Of a stretch of DNA of 64,000 nt, positions 1 to 13,300 are shown piece by piece. Numbering within the stretch: position 1 is the stretch's first letter; each line of letters starts with the position of its first letter. The notes beneath the pieces are model-generated. The model was not told the DNA's origin, did no database searches, and saw only the letters and a list, made by a program, of their open reading frames with translations. A program made the translations under genes and the position numbers. Origin of the DNA: Biomphalaria glabrata (Eukaryota > Mollusca > Gastropoda > Planorbidae); contig NC_074720.1 of the NCBI RefSeq assembly GCF_947242115.1, positions 27,099,377 through 27,163,376 on the forward strand. The letters are read 5' to 3'.

Positions 1-960
1 TCTTCCCCCCCCGACCCCCCCCCCCCCCAAGTGAAAAAACAATCATATCTATTTATGTGTGTGTGTGCGTACAAAATCATTATTACATTCTGACCCTTCA
101 TTCTTTCGGAAGACGTTTATTGTGCCCTAGAATAGGTTCTTTCATGAATTAGTGGAAAAATTGTAGATTCTCTGCCATTACTAGCAAAGGGGTCTGGGGG
201 AGCGCTAGGAGCTCCACCAGCGCGGGGCGAAGCCCCGCCGCCAAGCACTATTTCTGATATTGAAAACCAACAAAATGCATATTCTGAGGTATCTACAGTG
301 CATTTACCTGCTATTAAAAAGTTCTATTTCAAAAACCTAATGTGTTATTCTTACTGACTAAGACCCTCCCTCGTCGTTCGGCGCATTTGCCATCAAGCTG
401 TTTTCATAAAATTGTAGACTCCCCGCCATTGCTAGTAAGGGGGTCTGGGGGAGCGCAAGGAGCTCCCCATCGCGGGGCGAAGCCCCGCCGCCAAGCACTA
501 TTTCTGGTATTGAAAGCCAACAAAATGCATATTCTGAGGTATCTACACTGCATTTTCCTGCTATTAAAAAGTTTTATTTCAAAAACCTAATGTAATATTC
601 TTACTGACTTAGACCCTCCCACGCCGTTCGGAGCTTTTGACGTCAAGCTGTTTCCATAAAAATCTGTCATTGGTAATGTCTGAAGCCTCTTCTCACCTAC
701 TATGAGGACCTCCATGAATGAGTGGCGTCAAGTTGTACTAGGATATCATTGCAACGTTTATTGTACCCTACAATAGGTTCTTCCTAGAGTTAGTGGTAAA
801 ATTGTAGACTCCCAGCCTTTGCCAGCAAGAGGGACTGGGGGAGCCCCGCGGCCAAGCACTATTTCCGGTATTGAAAGCCAACAAAATGCATATTCTAAGG
901 TAACTACAGTGCATTATCCTGCTATTAAAAGTTTTATTTCAAAAACCTTATGTGCTATTC
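1..960 (-). repeat. Tandem copies of a LINE 3' untranslated region
   Basis: About three diverged units of roughly 250-320 bp follow one another. Each carries an 'AATAGGTTCTT' stretch, a 'GTAGACTCC' stretch, a GC-rich block, a 'CCAAGCACTATTTC' stretch and a 'CAAAATGCATATTCT' stretch. Read on the minus strand they lie downstream of the LINE coding end at 960-1,310, so they look like its repeated 3' UTR. Two units contain a perfect GCGGGGC-GAA-GCCCCGC hairpin (222-238 and 472-488). The same family returns at the right edge of the window (62.7-64.0 kb). The left end (1-30) is a C-rich tract. Confidence 0.6.
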
Positions 961-1315
961 TTACTGACTTAGATCCTTCCGTGTCATTCGGCGCATTGGG
1001 CTGCAAAATCTGTCACTGGCAATGTCTGAAGCCTCTACTCACCTGCTCTGAAGACCTCCATGAAAGTGTGGCGCCAAGTCCCTGTTTGCGCTTATCTCTT
1101 GTTGGCCTCCATGTCATCGCAACTCTTCTTATGCTTAATTCATTTTGTCTGAGAACATGTCCCGCAAACCTCATGCGTCGCTCTCTCACAACCTTACTAA
1201 GGGGTCGACTCCCAGTTTGGCATAGGATTTCCTTGATTTAGACCCGATCTCTATAACTGACTCCTAAAATCTGTCTTAGCCATCTTTGTTGAGCTACATT
1301 TAGTGTTTTTCGATT
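960..1315 (-). mobile_element. LINE (RTE-like) reverse transcriptase C-terminus, decayed
   Basis: The minus strand reads, with interruptions, WLRQILG...YRDRV, then IKEILCQTGSRPLSKVV, then RERRMRFAGHVLRQNE and AMTWRPTRDKRKQG. This is the typical C-terminal tail of RTE-type non-LTR retrotransposons ('FAGHVLR', 'TWR', 'KRKQG'). At least one stop (between DRV and IKE) and frame changes show that it is dead. A second copy of the same protein end lies on the plus strand at 42,000-42,170. No host function. Confidence 0.7.
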
Positions 1316-1439
1316 TCGGTAGATGACTATTCACTGCAGTTTATTAATGGAGCCCTGCCACTGGTAAAAATGTGTAACCTCTCTTGAATACGCTCTTGGA
1401 ATTAATTGACTGTAGTTTGCTTTAGATTTTATATCGAAA

Positions 1440-2422
1440 AGAGAAGCTTTAACGTCAAAATCTTCTGTTGGGGGTTTTCCACCTCAAAATGCTCTGTAGG
1501 GGGATCTTAAACTCAAAACCATCTGGAGGGGTTTTAAACTTTAAAAAAAAGCCATCTGTAGAAGAAGGGTTTAAACTCAAAACTCCCGATTGGCTTGGCT
1601 ACGCTCAAATAATTTTAGTGTGTAATTTGCTTTTTTTTTATATTGAAGATGTATTTTTAGCACCAAACCCCTCTGACTGGGGGTTTAAAGTTTAAACCCA
1701 AAACCCCTTTCGGCAACGTTCATAGCATTTTGAGTGCGTAATTTGCTTTTTTTCTTACACTAAAGATGTATTTAAATTTATCCTCAAACCCCACTGGAGG
1801 AGAGTTTAAACTCAAAACCCCTTTGACTACACTCATAACATTTTTAGTGTATAATTTGCTTTGTTTTTATTATTAAAGAGGTATTTTTTACCTTCAAACC
1901 CCGCTGAAGTGGGGTTTAAACTCCAAACTGAGTCAAAACAATTTAGCTACGCTCATAACATTTTGAGTGAGTAATTAGCTGCTTTTTTTTTATATTAAAG
2001 AGGGGGTTTATCGTAAATTTTAGACGGGGTTTTGAAATCAAAATCTTCCTTAACTGTGCTCTTTGAATTAGGGGATTTTCGTTTGCATTTTTTTTTGTTT
2101 TGTTTTATAGAAGAGGGAGAGTTAACTGCAAAAACCCCAGGTAGGGGGTTTAAAACTCAAAACCCCTGGTAGAGGGTTTTAAACTCAAAACCCCTAGTAG
2201 GTTTTTTTTTAACTCGAACCCCTCTGGTAGGGGTTTTAAACTCAAAACCCCCTGGTAGGGGGTTTTAAACTCAAAACCCCTTTGGTTGTGCTGGGGCAAG
2301 TGATGGTTTAGTATTAAAATCTCACCTAAAATAAACAAAATCAAAGCAAAAAATCAGTCACTAAATTCCGGGGGATTTCATTTCGGGGGGGGGGGGGTTG
2401 AACCCCCCCCTGGCTACGCCCA

Positions 2423-2425
<3 letters not shown>
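1440..2425 (+). repeat. LINE 3'-UTR-like minisatellite ending in a shared terminal motif
   Basis: Degenerate units of about 110-120 bp repeat 'GGGGTTTAAACTCAAAACCCC', 'GGCTACGCTCATA' and 'GTGTAATTTGCTTTTTTT'. Further right, 2,130-2,290, the units shorten to the GGTTTTAAACTCAAAACCC core. The block ends with 'CCTGGCTACGCCCATGA' followed by (TA)n, a terminus that appears inverted at 62,717. The same UTR-like repeat follows the LINE coding end at 42,180-42,500, so this is best read as a plus-strand LINE 3' UTR joined tail-first to the minus-strand copy on its left. Confidence 0.55.
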
Positions 2426-2512
<87 letters not shown>

Positions 2513-2530
2513 ATGTATATATATATGTAA
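2426..2530. repeat. (TA)n then (TG)n microsatellite
   Basis: A pure TA run of about 70 bp passes into TG and TATG repeats. It abuts the LINE-type terminus on its left and may be that element's tail. Confidence 0.95.
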
Positions 2531-2819
2531 AGACGTAAAATCACCTAGCTCAAGAAATGTTCTTTCGTTTTATTTCATGTATGCAAACCGATGCAAACCA
2601 AGTAAGGGCAGCCACAGCTGCGTATTAAATGTTTAGTTTTCGGCAACATAGTGCAGTTCAAGTATAATGGTCCATATTGTAAGCCTCTCCCAACTTAGTG
2701 CTTCGATCAAATCAAATTCTTTAAGAAGTATTGCCTCAGTTTCAACAAATAAAGCGACAGACAGGTGCAAGTAATGGGCTTCTTGTTAGGTTGAAAGGAA
2801 AAATTAATCACGAGATACT

Positions 2820-3012
2820 TAGTACTTACATACCAGTGTATTGTAGACTTACATACCAGTGTATTGTAGACTTACATCTCAATGTCTTGTAGACTTACAT
2901 ACCAGTGTATTGTAGACTTACATACCAGTGTATTGTAGACTTACATACCAGTGTATTGTAGACTTACATACCAGTGTATTGTAGACTTACATACCAGTGT
3001 ATTGTAGACTAC
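2820..3012. repeat. 23-bp minisatellite, about 8 copies
   Basis: The unit TTGTAGACTTACATACCAGTGTA repeats almost without change; one copy is variant ('CATCTCAATGTCT'). No coding signal. Confidence 0.9.
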
Positions 3013-3144
3013 ATTTGAAAGCACTACGTGGGCACAGACCTTGCCTAAAGAAATGTGTAAAGTATCGGTAATGGAATTGGTGATTACGAGTATCAACTCC
3101 AAAGTAGCGAAAATTCTTTGGCATCGCTAAATGAAAGAATTTCT

Positions 3145-3295
3145 TATAAAAGGTAGAGAGTGAGTATTTGCTGATCTTCTAGTTCCATAAGAAGTAAAAG
3201 GTAGAGAGGGAGTATTTGCTGATCTTCTAGTTCCATAAGAAGTAAAAGGTAGAGAGTGAGTATGTGCTGATCTTCTAGTTCCATAAGAAGCTAGT
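3145..3295. repeat. 48-bp minisatellite, 3 copies
   Basis: Three near-identical 48-bp units (AAAAGGTAGAGAG...CCATAAGAAGT). Because 48 is a multiple of three the minus strand is open and reads a 16-residue repeat (SYGTRRSANTHSLPFT). I treat this as a by-product of the repeat, not as a gene. Confidence 0.85.
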
Positions 3296-4320
3296 TTGGT
3301 TCTCGTGGTGAAACGTTTTACAATTCGCTGGACTGTTGACTGAAAAAGCATTTCTTATTGTGAACAATGTTTACTGTGCAGAGTTGACCAACGATCTATG
3401 GATCCAAATATTGTATTCTACATCAACTTGATCGTAAGTTGTAAGGAAAAGGAAACTATTTTTAATTTCATTCAAAAACAAATTGTCTCTTTTTGTTAAA
3501 GATTTTGAAACTCTTAATTCTCTTTAATACTAGAAAATAATTGGATTAGTCCTATTTAATAATTAGGCCTAGCTATCTCAGAACATCACTGCTAAATCTG
3601 AAGGAAGCTATTCTCAGCAGTCTAAAGACTTCAGAAGCAACAAAGCGACGTTAGTCTTTGTTAATAGAAATTCTAATTGTCAAGGTTACAGAAGTAATTT
3701 GTTTCGCATTTCAATATTGGTATTTGTAGCTTTGAAATGCAGCTGTTAAATTTAAAAATAAAAAATTTTTGCTGATTTAGAGCTCTAAAGAGGACATATG
3801 TTGATTTTGAACACATTGAATAAAATTCCTAGCTCGTAATCAACTGAAGAAACTAACGCTTGATGTTCTGTTTCTTAATTGGGTCTACATATTTATCATT
3901 GTTGAATTAAGATATCTACTTACAGATGAGGGCTAGGAATCATGCCTAAAATTAAAAACACTAACAAATTATATTATCCTTACTACTGAAGTTAAAAAAA
4001 AAAAAGATTCTTTTAGTCAACTTCAATTCTGTAATTAATTAAATGTCTCTTGGTTGACAAGTTTGGCGATCACTGTATTCAATGTGTGTTAATTTTAAAA
4101 GTTCCGTTGGAAATTCAAAGCAGGAATTGGATGGGTGTCTTAAGCAACTGTCTTAACGTTTCAACCTTTAATTAGCACATTGATTTGTCTTGATAGACAT
4201 TGCTCTCTCACTTTCTTTCACTTTGTTCCTATAAATAAAACAAGAACTCAAATGTACTTGACCATCATCATATTTATTAGTTTGTAATTTAAAAAAAAAA
4301 AATCAAACTTTGATAAGACA
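3296..4320. other. AT-rich stretch with no gene seen
   Basis: No long reading frame, paired splice sites or recognisable repeat; poly-A and poly-T runs only. Confidence 0.6.
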
Positions 4321-4324
4321 CAAA

Positions 4325-4885
4325 TATTATATTAAATTTTAAAAATATGTTATCTTATATTATACAGACATTACTTCAAAAAAAAAAAAAAAAAGATGAT
4401 TACGTCCTGCATATTAACCAATGACCTAAATTCTTCCAAGTCACTGGTTTTCCTGGCTAGCTCAGGCAACCCATTCCATACTCTAATAGCACTAGGGAAG
4501 AAGGAGCATTGGTACAAATTTGTCCTAGCATATGGAATGAGGAATGTGCCTTTTACTTTGTCTTTCTGAGTATTTTATTAAATTTTGTATTTGAAGATTA
4601 TGGTTCAGTGTTTTATGTATAATTGCTACTTTACTTTTGATTCTTCTGTCCTGAAGGCTTTCTAAATTAAATGATTTTACTTAAGATGTTACTCTTAGTC
4701 AAATGTGACATTCGTTTGTTATGAATCTCACTGCTCTATTTTGTGTCTGTTTCTTGAGTTGAGGGGTCCCAAACAGAGGATGCATATTCTAATATTGGCC
4801 TAACCAAAATAAAATAAACATTTTAGTATTATGTTCTTATTTGATTTAAAGACATTTCTTTTAATAAACCCTAATGCTCATGGAC
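4325..4885 (-). mobile_element. 5'-truncated LINE, 3' end (CR1/Jockey-like)
   Basis: The minus strand matches the last part of the element at 47.77-49.11 kb: 'LESLQDRR', 'KSKVAIIHKTLNHNLQIQ', 'LIKYSERQ', then a degenerate 'GTAFLVPYARTNLY'-type end. It finishes with TTATCTTATATTATACAG in plus orientation, the same AAGATA-type tail. Frameshifts and stops are scattered through it. Three copies of this family lie in the window (here, 18.30-18.65 and 47.77-49.11 kb). Confidence 0.75.
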
Positions 4886-7165
4886 GTAACTCTTATCAGC
4901 AGTAGGATCTCAGAGATAAATGGCATAACCATAGAGAATGTTTATCAGAATAACTGTAAGGCTTCAAGTTTACAGACAATATCAGGTACCTAAGAAAGTT
5001 AAGTTTAGTAGATGTACCATTTAAGGTGTTTTGGGATCTGAATTAAAAATCATTATTTGACCAGAAATGGAAACGCCAGACCAACTGACTTTCAAGAGTG
5101 ACCTAATAGATCTTATCAAATCCCAGGATTACAACTCAGGTTTTTTTCAATGAAAAATTTTGATTTTGATTTTAGACAAATCAGAACAAATAAAAATAGT
5201 ACTAGAGATAACAAGTACATAGCATATAGATCAAATAACAAACAAGTTACATAATGAAAATAGTTTGCATAGTGAAACAACTGATGCATTTATTTTGGTA
5301 GAAACAAAACTGCTGCCTTGAGAGTTAAATATATTTTTTCAAAAATGTTAACGAAAGAACAAACCCAAGTGGCTGGAGTGAAAGGTGTTTTAAACAGTTG
5401 GATACATGGATACAAATGTAACAAAAAAAAAACTTTAAAAAAAATATTCTCAGTGCATTATCATTCAAGTGGCAAATAAAAAACACAAACTGTACAAGTT
5501 CAAACTAAAGTGAACACTAAGGATTTTGTCAAGGCTGTTGTATGATAAGGTATGTGTAATACAATAGACTTTTTAAATATGTAGCTTTTGATAAACCATA
5601 ACAACATATGACTTTTAAGCTTTTATGATAGCATCATGTTTATGAAGCAATGTGAATGTTGTTAATTGGACATCTATAACTTGGGAAATTTCAATCAGCA
5701 TTTTTTGAGATACAAACAAAAGACTTAGAAGTTTCATGGATAGTTTACTCAGCATGATTACCTTATTTTCAAAGCACTAGATTTGGACAAAGCATCTTGC
5801 AGGATTGCCTATGATAGTCTTAAATGGATGAACACGCCCCCAGCCCCCCCATATTGCAGCACAGATGAGAAATATTTTTTACCTCCTTTTGGTAGCTCAG
5901 TGCAAGTCATGTCTTACTGAATTATGAAATACTTTGAGATTAAAAGTATTATCAATCAACAGTAACTGTGGAGAGAGAATATTTCAATATACAATGAACA
6001 AAACATTTGGTCAGACAGTCCCTAGTGCACTTAGTAGTGGACAGGAATGTTTTACTTTTTAAAAAAAAAATATATGCAATTAGAATGATGAATTCAAGGT
6101 TGCCACATGACCTGGAAAAGTCATGGAATTTTGTTTTGGCCAAAATCATTTCTCTTAAAAGTGGAAAAAAAAAAAGAACTAATAGCCAGATTTAGATCTA
6201 CATTCAGGGCATTACATCAACTAATAAGGATGATCTGCCACTAATCAGAAGAACAGCAAAGCTTACATAACCAAGTGATATTGTTTTGTTAGTAAAGTGT
6301 TTGAATGATGATTGCCTGCTTTTAAAGTTATTCCATTCTCTACATAATAATAATAATAATAAGACTTGTCTCAGAGTACAAAGATTAATGATGAATGCAG
6401 TATTTCCCGTGGCTATGCAGTTGCGACCTACCAATCATCGGTTAGTTCTATAAAAGAATGTATTGCCTCCAGTATAGTTCTATAAAATAATGTATTGCCT
6501 CCAGTATTTTTAAAGTGATAATTGGCTTGTGCAGGCCAATACCACTCTTTACACTAATACAGTCCACAGTGTCACAGAAGCCTGAGACAGCTGTGAACAA
6601 TAGATAGCTGTAGATTTTGGTTCACATAAGTGACCTGGAATTTTAGGTCCTAACCTGGATTTATTTTTTAAGCTATGAAGGTAGCAACCCTGAGGAATGT
6701 ATAAAATAAATATAAAATACTTGTTAATGTATGACTTAAACCATATTTTTGTATAGCAGAATCAGAGACAAGTAGCTGCCATCCTCATTCAATAGTTCAT
6801 TCTAGGACTGAAGCTTCTCAACCTGACATCATCATGCATCAAAATTTAACAAATGTTACCTAAACATAAATATGAACATCATTATATACCAAATATTTAT
6901 AATCCTGATCATTATATACTCATCATCAAAAAAATCTTAAGTTAAACATTTACTAAGCACATAATTGAGCTCATTGTTCATATAGACATGTCAAGACAGA
7001 AAATATTTTCTACACTCAAACTTACGTATTATGCTATCACTTGTGCAAATATTTACAAATGAAAACTCATGTATATGAATCTATTAATATCATAGTATTG
7101 TAACAAAAGATACAAAATAAAGATTCTAATATAGACAATTTTTTGTTTGCTGCAAGGCAAACATT
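4886..7165. other. AT-rich stretch; part may be 3' flank of the gene ending at 7,166
   Basis: No supported coding exon. A candidate minus-strand polyadenylation signal (TTTATT in plus) lies near 6,660. The tandem 'TTCTATAAAAGAATGTATTGCCTCCAGTA' occurs twice at 6,445-6,510. Otherwise nothing is recognisable. Confidence 0.5.
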
Positions 7166-7308
7166 TTAAACCATGGATGATTGTTCATCTAGTGGTGGAC
7201 TGGCTAATGCTGTAGCAATGTCAGCTGAACTTTGGTGTTTCTTTCCATGGTAGTTTTGTTTTGAAATAAATTCATTTTTAAGCACAAAATCCTCAATCCA
7301 ATGGAAAC
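7166..7308 (-). CDS. Terminal exon of the unrecognised gene
   Basis: The acceptor TTGCATGAATAG is followed by two bases and then 46 codons and TAA. The peptide begins FHWIEDFVLKNEFISKQNYH and ends PPLDEQSSMV. Low-complexity polar C-terminus. No family recognised. A decayed LINE fragment lies just upstream of the acceptor (about 7,335-7,500). Confidence 0.6.
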
Positions 7309-10300
7309 CTATTCATGCAAGAAACCAGTTATCGGGGAGGCTAAATGTGGCTCGAAGTAGTGACTAAGACAGATATCCAGTTACATCAACCAACCAGGCA
7401 CTTACACACTAAATGATGTTGTGACCGAATGTTGCATGAGGTTTACAGGACTGGTCCTCATAGGCTAAAAAATGTTAAGCAATTTAATATTTCTGAAATA
7501 ATTGAATCCCTAGAAATTGACATTGAAAATAATTTTCATATTTTTAAGTGACAAAAAAAAAAGAAAAATCAATATAGCCTGTAGAATAAAAAAAAAAAAT
7601 TACATTTCAAAGAAGATAATAGTAACATACAAACTTGAACTTAGGCATATATTGCTAAAATATAATTCATACTGATAGTAGAAAGATGTCAATTAAGAAC
7701 AAAATCATTTACATGTAATCCTAAATTTTCTGCAAGAAGTTCTTTTAAGTATTTTCATGTAATTCACCATTTCATTTTTCAATAATTTTTAACATCCTCA
7801 TTATTCAAAAATTTCTAAAGTCTAAAAGAACCAAAGCATGGATAAGTAAGCATCCATATCTATATATATAATTCTCTTCATGGTTCAAGAGTTTGGACAC
7901 CACATAATGGAAAGATCACTCTTTTATTTTTGCAAGTCGGACGGACTAGAGTTACCCCACGAAAAAAAAAAAAGAGAAAAAAAAAAAGGGGGGGGGGGGA
8001 GAACAAGTAGTTTTTACCAGTCACAAAATAGCAGGGCCGGACTTAACCGTTATGACCAAGAAGTCATGGAAAGATCACTCTTTTTTATTTCTACCCTACG
8101 TAGTTTTAGCGGTCTGCGAAAAAAAGAGGGAGTGGAGAAGAACAAGAACTCTGTATTCACCCGTCACTAAATAGCAGGGACAGGCTCAACCATTGTGGGG
8201 CCCTATGCCAAACGGAATTAGGGGGGTCCAGTTTGGGTAGGGATATGGATTATAAGTGAAAATTAAGAGTTTTTTTAGAAATACATTCGTCTTTGCATTT
8301 ATATTCATTCTTTACTACGTTCAAAATTACTTTATGAGCCTTGCGTGTAGCGAAGTCATACAGTACATCATAAAAATTCTGTTTCCACATAGATCACGCT
8401 CAATAGCAAGAATTACCAAATGTTTCACTCTACGAGTATTGTTGACCTCAAGTAATTCTTCATTAGTTTGAGGCAAGAGAAGCTTCTTTCACCAGATTCC
8501 AAAATTACGGGATAATGCCATTTTTTTTAATCGCTCATTTAAAATGTAAAGAATACTCTCAAATGTCATCAAAATGATATCAAATGTTTCAATCAATCAT
8601 CGAGAATTGTTGACCTCAACTAATTCTTCATTAGTTTCAGGCGCGAGAAACTTCTTTCACCAGATTCCACAAATACAGGTATTGCATAATGCCAGTTTTT
8701 TTTCAGCGCGCGTAGGATTGGCGTTTACCATTTTGAATGACACCCCCAAAATGACAATTTTTTTTTTCTATATATTTCAGGAATTTTTTTATTTTTTTTG
8801 AGTTTTCAAAAGATTTTAATAATTTTCGGAGATTTCCATGACTTTTTTGTATATTTTGCAATTTCAGGAGATTTCTAGAAGCTCCTAGTAAATCAGTTAT
8901 AAGTTATAAAATGGTTTCATTTAATAATATACACCTAGAACTTTTGAAAGTGCAGGGCCCTCTGCGTCGCATAGGTTGCATTGGCCTAAGGCCGGCCCTG
9001 TAAAATAACGGCGTAAGCTACGCTGTGGGTCGACTAGTAGTATATACTATTCATAGCTAAACAATGGAATATCTGTGGAATAATAATGTAAATACAAGCT
9101 TTTTGGGTATGTTGTTATGTATGTGTACAAAGTGTCAGTAGAACAAGTGTACAAACTGTCAATCTGAATCACTGCTGCTACTACTGCTAGTGTCTTGTTC
9201 CAGTCCTCTCATTTGTAATTTCTGCAGCCATGATTCGTGTGGTGATTTCTTTAAAAGTTTGAGGACAACTTTATTCTTCTTTACCTGGGTAACAGAAGTA
9301 ACAAAACTGATTGAAATGTTTGTAAAAATTTTTTTACAATTTTTTGGATGTTCCTTCAAAATTGCAGAATGATGAGAGGTGGCATTGGGCAGGGTTTGAA
9401 CCCTGGACAATAAAGATTACAGAACGACAGTTCAATGCATATACCACACGATCAGCCAGCCATCCAAATATATAGGCACATTAAAGCAGTTATATTAATA
9501 TTGTTGTAGTGAGTAAACTATTCTATTTGTCTGTTATTAAATATTCCTGAACAACAATTATAGTAAATTTCATAATACTAGCTTAAAGGTTTGTGCTGTC
9601 CAGGATGTCAAAACAACTTTATTATACAATGTTATGCACAACCACTGGTAGGGATTCTATGTTTATTCAAGTTCCTTAATACTATTACTAAGTACTACAA
9701 TGAAAAAGACCATCACAGTATCCAAAAAGACCAGCGGCGGCATCAGTGATCAGCTTTTATTTTATACAAGTTCAAAGAACTTGGACATGTGATAAAACTT
9801 CCCAACAGCTGATAAAAGTCTTAAAAAGGTGGCCATTTAGCTTTTCCTAACCTTGTCATAAACATTGGTTTCAAAAGACTCATGAATATTATCCTCTAGC
9901 CTATGTTATATTGGTCTAAAGAATTTAGCTAAAAATATTTCATTGTTATTTTTTCAAAAGGTTGTTGGAAATATTGACGTGATAAGATTTATGTTAAACT
10001 TACATGCCAATCTGACTTGTCTAGCTCAAAATTCTCCACTGGTGATGGTAATTTTTTAACATTCTTAAAATAGTTTGTCTTAACTCTCCTGGACACATCT
10101 TTGACTGACACCTTCGCTGACAAACCTTGTCCTCTATTAGAGTAAGAAACAAATGAGACATTTAATTTAAAAATAGTTTGTTGTTAAATGGAGTCTTATA
10201 TATTTTCTGTTGATTTTTCTAAAGAACTAATTAAAGAACAATTGTCAAGTGAAAGCTTAGAGAACAATAAGTTCAAGGTGCACATATGTAACTCATTATA

Positions 10301-13300
10301 CAATTTTTCTAACTACATTGTTAATCAAGACTCATTGTCACATTTAGATGATGGCAAACCAGAACAATCATCACATTTAGATGTCACTCTAGAGCAATCA
10401 TCACATTCATCTAATGGTGATTATCACATTTAGGTGTCATTTCAGGCATCAATAACTTTCTGTCATCCACGACCAATTATCACATTTTCAATTATTACAT
10501 TGGGATGTCATTCCAGAGCAGTCCTTACATTCAGATAACATTTAAAAAATTCATCTCTTTCTGAGAGTGCTATTTCAGAGCAATTAACATATTTATTTAT
10601 TTTATTTATTTATATATTTAACAGCAATCACCACATTTTGATGACATTTGAGAGTATTCTTCACATTTTAAATGATGTCATGAAAGTAGGAGAAGCCTAA
10701 TAATATATAATTATATACAAACACAAAGAATACATAAACAGAAACTAAATTATTATTTAAAAAAAAAGTATTTTTTTAGCTCATGTTATTAAAGGCTATA
10801 TGAACTCATTTATGTTGTTAGTATCTTGTTCTTGAAGTCTTGCTAAGCATTTAATATTGTCTCTTTCAGTATCTTATAGATTATTATTGTTTTCCCTATT
10901 TTCCATGTAATTTTGTAACATCTTAAAGGGAAACTCCGATAGTTTTTCAAATTTTAGTTATTGACATATTTAAATTCTGCGTAAAAAGTTGTAATAGTAA
11001 ACATTATATCATTTTTTATTTAAATGCTCGGAAAATTTTATATTTAATAAATTAGACAGAAAATTCTTCATGCCCAGAAAAAAACGGGGTTCCGCAAGAT
11101 GTTTTTAGTTTTTAAAAACGTGACGTCACAAGGGTGCTGGCTAAATTTAGATCTAGACCTATATAACCCATAAACTCTCTAGTCTAGGTCTAGACCTATC
11201 GGATCGCATTTATTGTTACGGTTCACAACTAGATGTAGTCTCCACGTTGATTTATAATCGGTCTTTGTTTATAAATAATATTCTAGATATTACCTCTATT
11301 TCTACTTGAAGAAAATGAAATACTGTTCTTCAGCTTGTTGCAGTAGTTCCAATCACAAAGATAAAATCAGCAAGTATGCTGACACAGAAATTGGTGTCTC
11401 TTTTCATGTTTCCAAGAGATGAAGTTTTAAAGGGAAAATGGAAAAAATTTATTCGTCTGTAGAGCAAATATTTTACAAAGGCATTAACTTTATTCCTATT
11501 TATGCTCAAACCATTTTGAGAGAAGCTGTTTCAGCAACTTCATTGCTGTGATGGGATTTGAAAAAAAAATGAAGCTAATACCAGGTGCAGTACCAACAAT
11601 ACATTGGATTTCCAGGCCAAAGAATTCAATTAATGATACTACTGAGACATTTTATAAACAACTGAAGTTCATAAATATAAATGAAATCAGATCTGTGAGC
11701 TAGAAATTTACTACGAATACTAGATCTACTATTAAATTTCTTATTTAATAAGTAGATCTATCGTCTACGAAACTCAATTCCAACTTTTTAACTTTTGACC
11801 TTGGGGGTGTGTCTCGCCGGCTGAGCCAGCATCAAGCTCTCTCATCACTTTTTCCATGTCAACCAATGTTAGGTCAAAACGGCACAAAAAAATCATAACT
11901 TTCTTACTGTCAAACATACAGTCATAATTTATACACTATTAGAAATTTCTTTTAAAGTATTTTAATGATGTACTATGACATTTTTTTTTATCAAAGATAA
12001 TTTTTTTTTTGCCTCCCTATCTATGGGATTTGAGTGCACACTCGTGACGTCACACAGAAATTCAGTGAAAATCTGACCGTTTTGGATGCCCAGAAAAATT
12101 ACGTCACAAAAACATCAATTACTAAGTTATTCTTGCAAATAAAAAAAAAAGAATAATATATTCATTATCTATAAATCAAAACACATATTATATCAAAAAT
12201 TGTCAAAACCATCGGAGTTTCCCTTTAATGTGGAATCTTTGTTGTTGTTTTTCAATATCATAATCCACAGTGAGTTGTAATCTTTCAAATGACAGAATAG
12301 GGCACAGCCATTAAATAAAGAGTTGTTTTTTTTTGTTTTTGTTTGGCGGTTTAAAGTGTTGGTAATAATAAAAATTTGTCTCCTAGTTCTAGACTTATTA
12401 ATTTTTTTTTTATTTATCCTTCTCTATGTTAGTACATTTGCTTCAGCAGTTGCTTCTTTAGCTCTTTCACATGCTTAGATTATGATGTTTCTGGCATCAA
12501 TGTGCATGCTTGTAAATGGTCCTTTTCTTCCAATGTTTTTTTATTCGATGTTCTGGATAATTTTTTTGTGCTAGTTGAAGATTCTAAAATTTGTGGGTTG
12601 CCATTTGTAATTTTCAAAATGATTGGCATTGATGTTTCATTGAAGTATTCACATAGTACTTTTCTTTCAGGATGGCATGGTGTAGAGAATTTCATCTTGA
12701 TGTTGTATATATTCATAAGTATTTTCATAATATTTCCCAGCCAAAAATTCTGCTCTTGTCAGATCATATGACTTCAGGTAGCCTTGATCTGGAAAATATT
12801 TCTTATAATGCTCATGTGATGTCAATATCTTATATGTTGACTAACAGAAATGCCTCTGCCTTCTAGTACAAGTATCAACAAGTTAATATGTACTTGTGAT
12901 TTCTAGCCGATCCAATTGACATTGGTCCAATAATGTCAATTTGTCTTTTATAAATGGTTTGTCTGTCAATTCCATTGTTTGGATAGGCACTTGTATCTTG
13001 GTTCCTTTTGGACCTTTCATTTGACAAATGTGACATTCTGGACATGTTTCTTGACATCTTTTGTAACTTTTGGTCTGTAGAAGTCTTATATTATTCTTTT
13101 CTAGGTTCTGGTCATGCTCATTCAACCTACATGGGAGTATGATGTGTCATGTAAAGTCATGTCTCAATGATTGTTTGTACTTTTTCTTCAGTCACTAGTT
13201 TGAATGGCTGGTTAGATAAGCAGCTTTGTATTGTCTGATATTTTGTTCAATGTTTACAGATCTTAAGGATTTCTGTCAATGATAAATAATTGAATATTTT

